NCBI GenBank assembly: GCA_903828035.1
Contig: CAIKKV010000634.1
Coordinates: 1 to 5,257, forward strand
Length of the DNA: 5,257 nucleotides
Direction of reading: 5' to 3'
Origin: an uncultured bacterium
Lineage (GTDB): Bacteria > Verrucomicrobiota > Kiritimatiellia > CAIKKV01
Part shown: piece after piece, positions 5,242 to 5,257 of the stretch
Layout of the letters: each line of letters starts with the position of its first letter
Position numbering within the stretch: the first letter of the stretch is position 1
Program-made: the position numbers and the translations under genes
Notes under the pieces: model-generated
Database searches by the model: none
What the model was told of the DNA's origin: nothing
Seen by the model: the letters and a program-made list of their open reading frames with translations, nothing else

Positions 5242-5257
5242 GAAATTTGCTTTTGGC

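Overview
This is a GC-rich bacterial window in which every convincing gene lies on the minus strand, so it reads from right to left. In transcription order it carries a Mak/fructokinase-like ROK sugar kinase (4994-4110), a small acyl carrier protein (4013-3747), an alpha/beta-hydrolase-fold protein resembling the exosortase A-associated 'hydrolase 2' family (3739-2921), glutamyl-tRNA synthetase gltX (2827-1505), the double GTPase der/engA (1508-123), and the first 24 codons of an unrecognised gene (72-1) that runs off the left edge. Long plus-strand open frames exist opposite these genes, but they look like GC-driven shadows.

The host cannot be fixed from one window. Clear Shine-Dalgarno sites, the GC-rich coding, the compact GltX with a KPYSKRDG signature, and an exosortase-type ACP/hydrolase pair outside a recognisable exosortase locus make a member of the Planctomycetes-Verrucomicrobia-Kiritimatiellota group my best guess. 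This is an inference at moderate to low confidence.

Transcription appears to be split into at least three units. (1) The ROK kinase has a sigma70-like promoter about 70 bases upstream, with one palindrome inside the promoter spacer and a second, longer one in the AT-rich leader. This suggests sugar-responsive control. (2) The ACP and hydrolase form a tight pair (7-base gap) behind a good promoter (TGGACA-17-TATTAT) and a strong GAGGAG ribosome site. (3) gltX and der form a translation/ribosome-assembly operon behind an extended -10 promoter (TTGACT-16-TATGAT), joined by a TTGA stop/start overlap. Beyond der, two back-to-back small hairpins precede the partial gene.

The right end (4995-5257) is non-coding. 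It holds the kinase control region, a long interrupted inverted repeat of the widespread GTCATCCCGAGCG...AGTCGAGGGATCTC type (5125-5218), and an AT-rich tail. In that tail the repeat's right end could supply a -35 box for a rightward promoter.

Most of the window is housekeeping. The items most worth a second look are the ACP/hydrolase pair, whose hydrolase lacks the nucleophile serine, the zinc-segment deletion in GltX, and the dyad-rich kinase control region. I see no CRISPR array, tRNA, rRNA, transposase or defence system, and no clear undescribed system.
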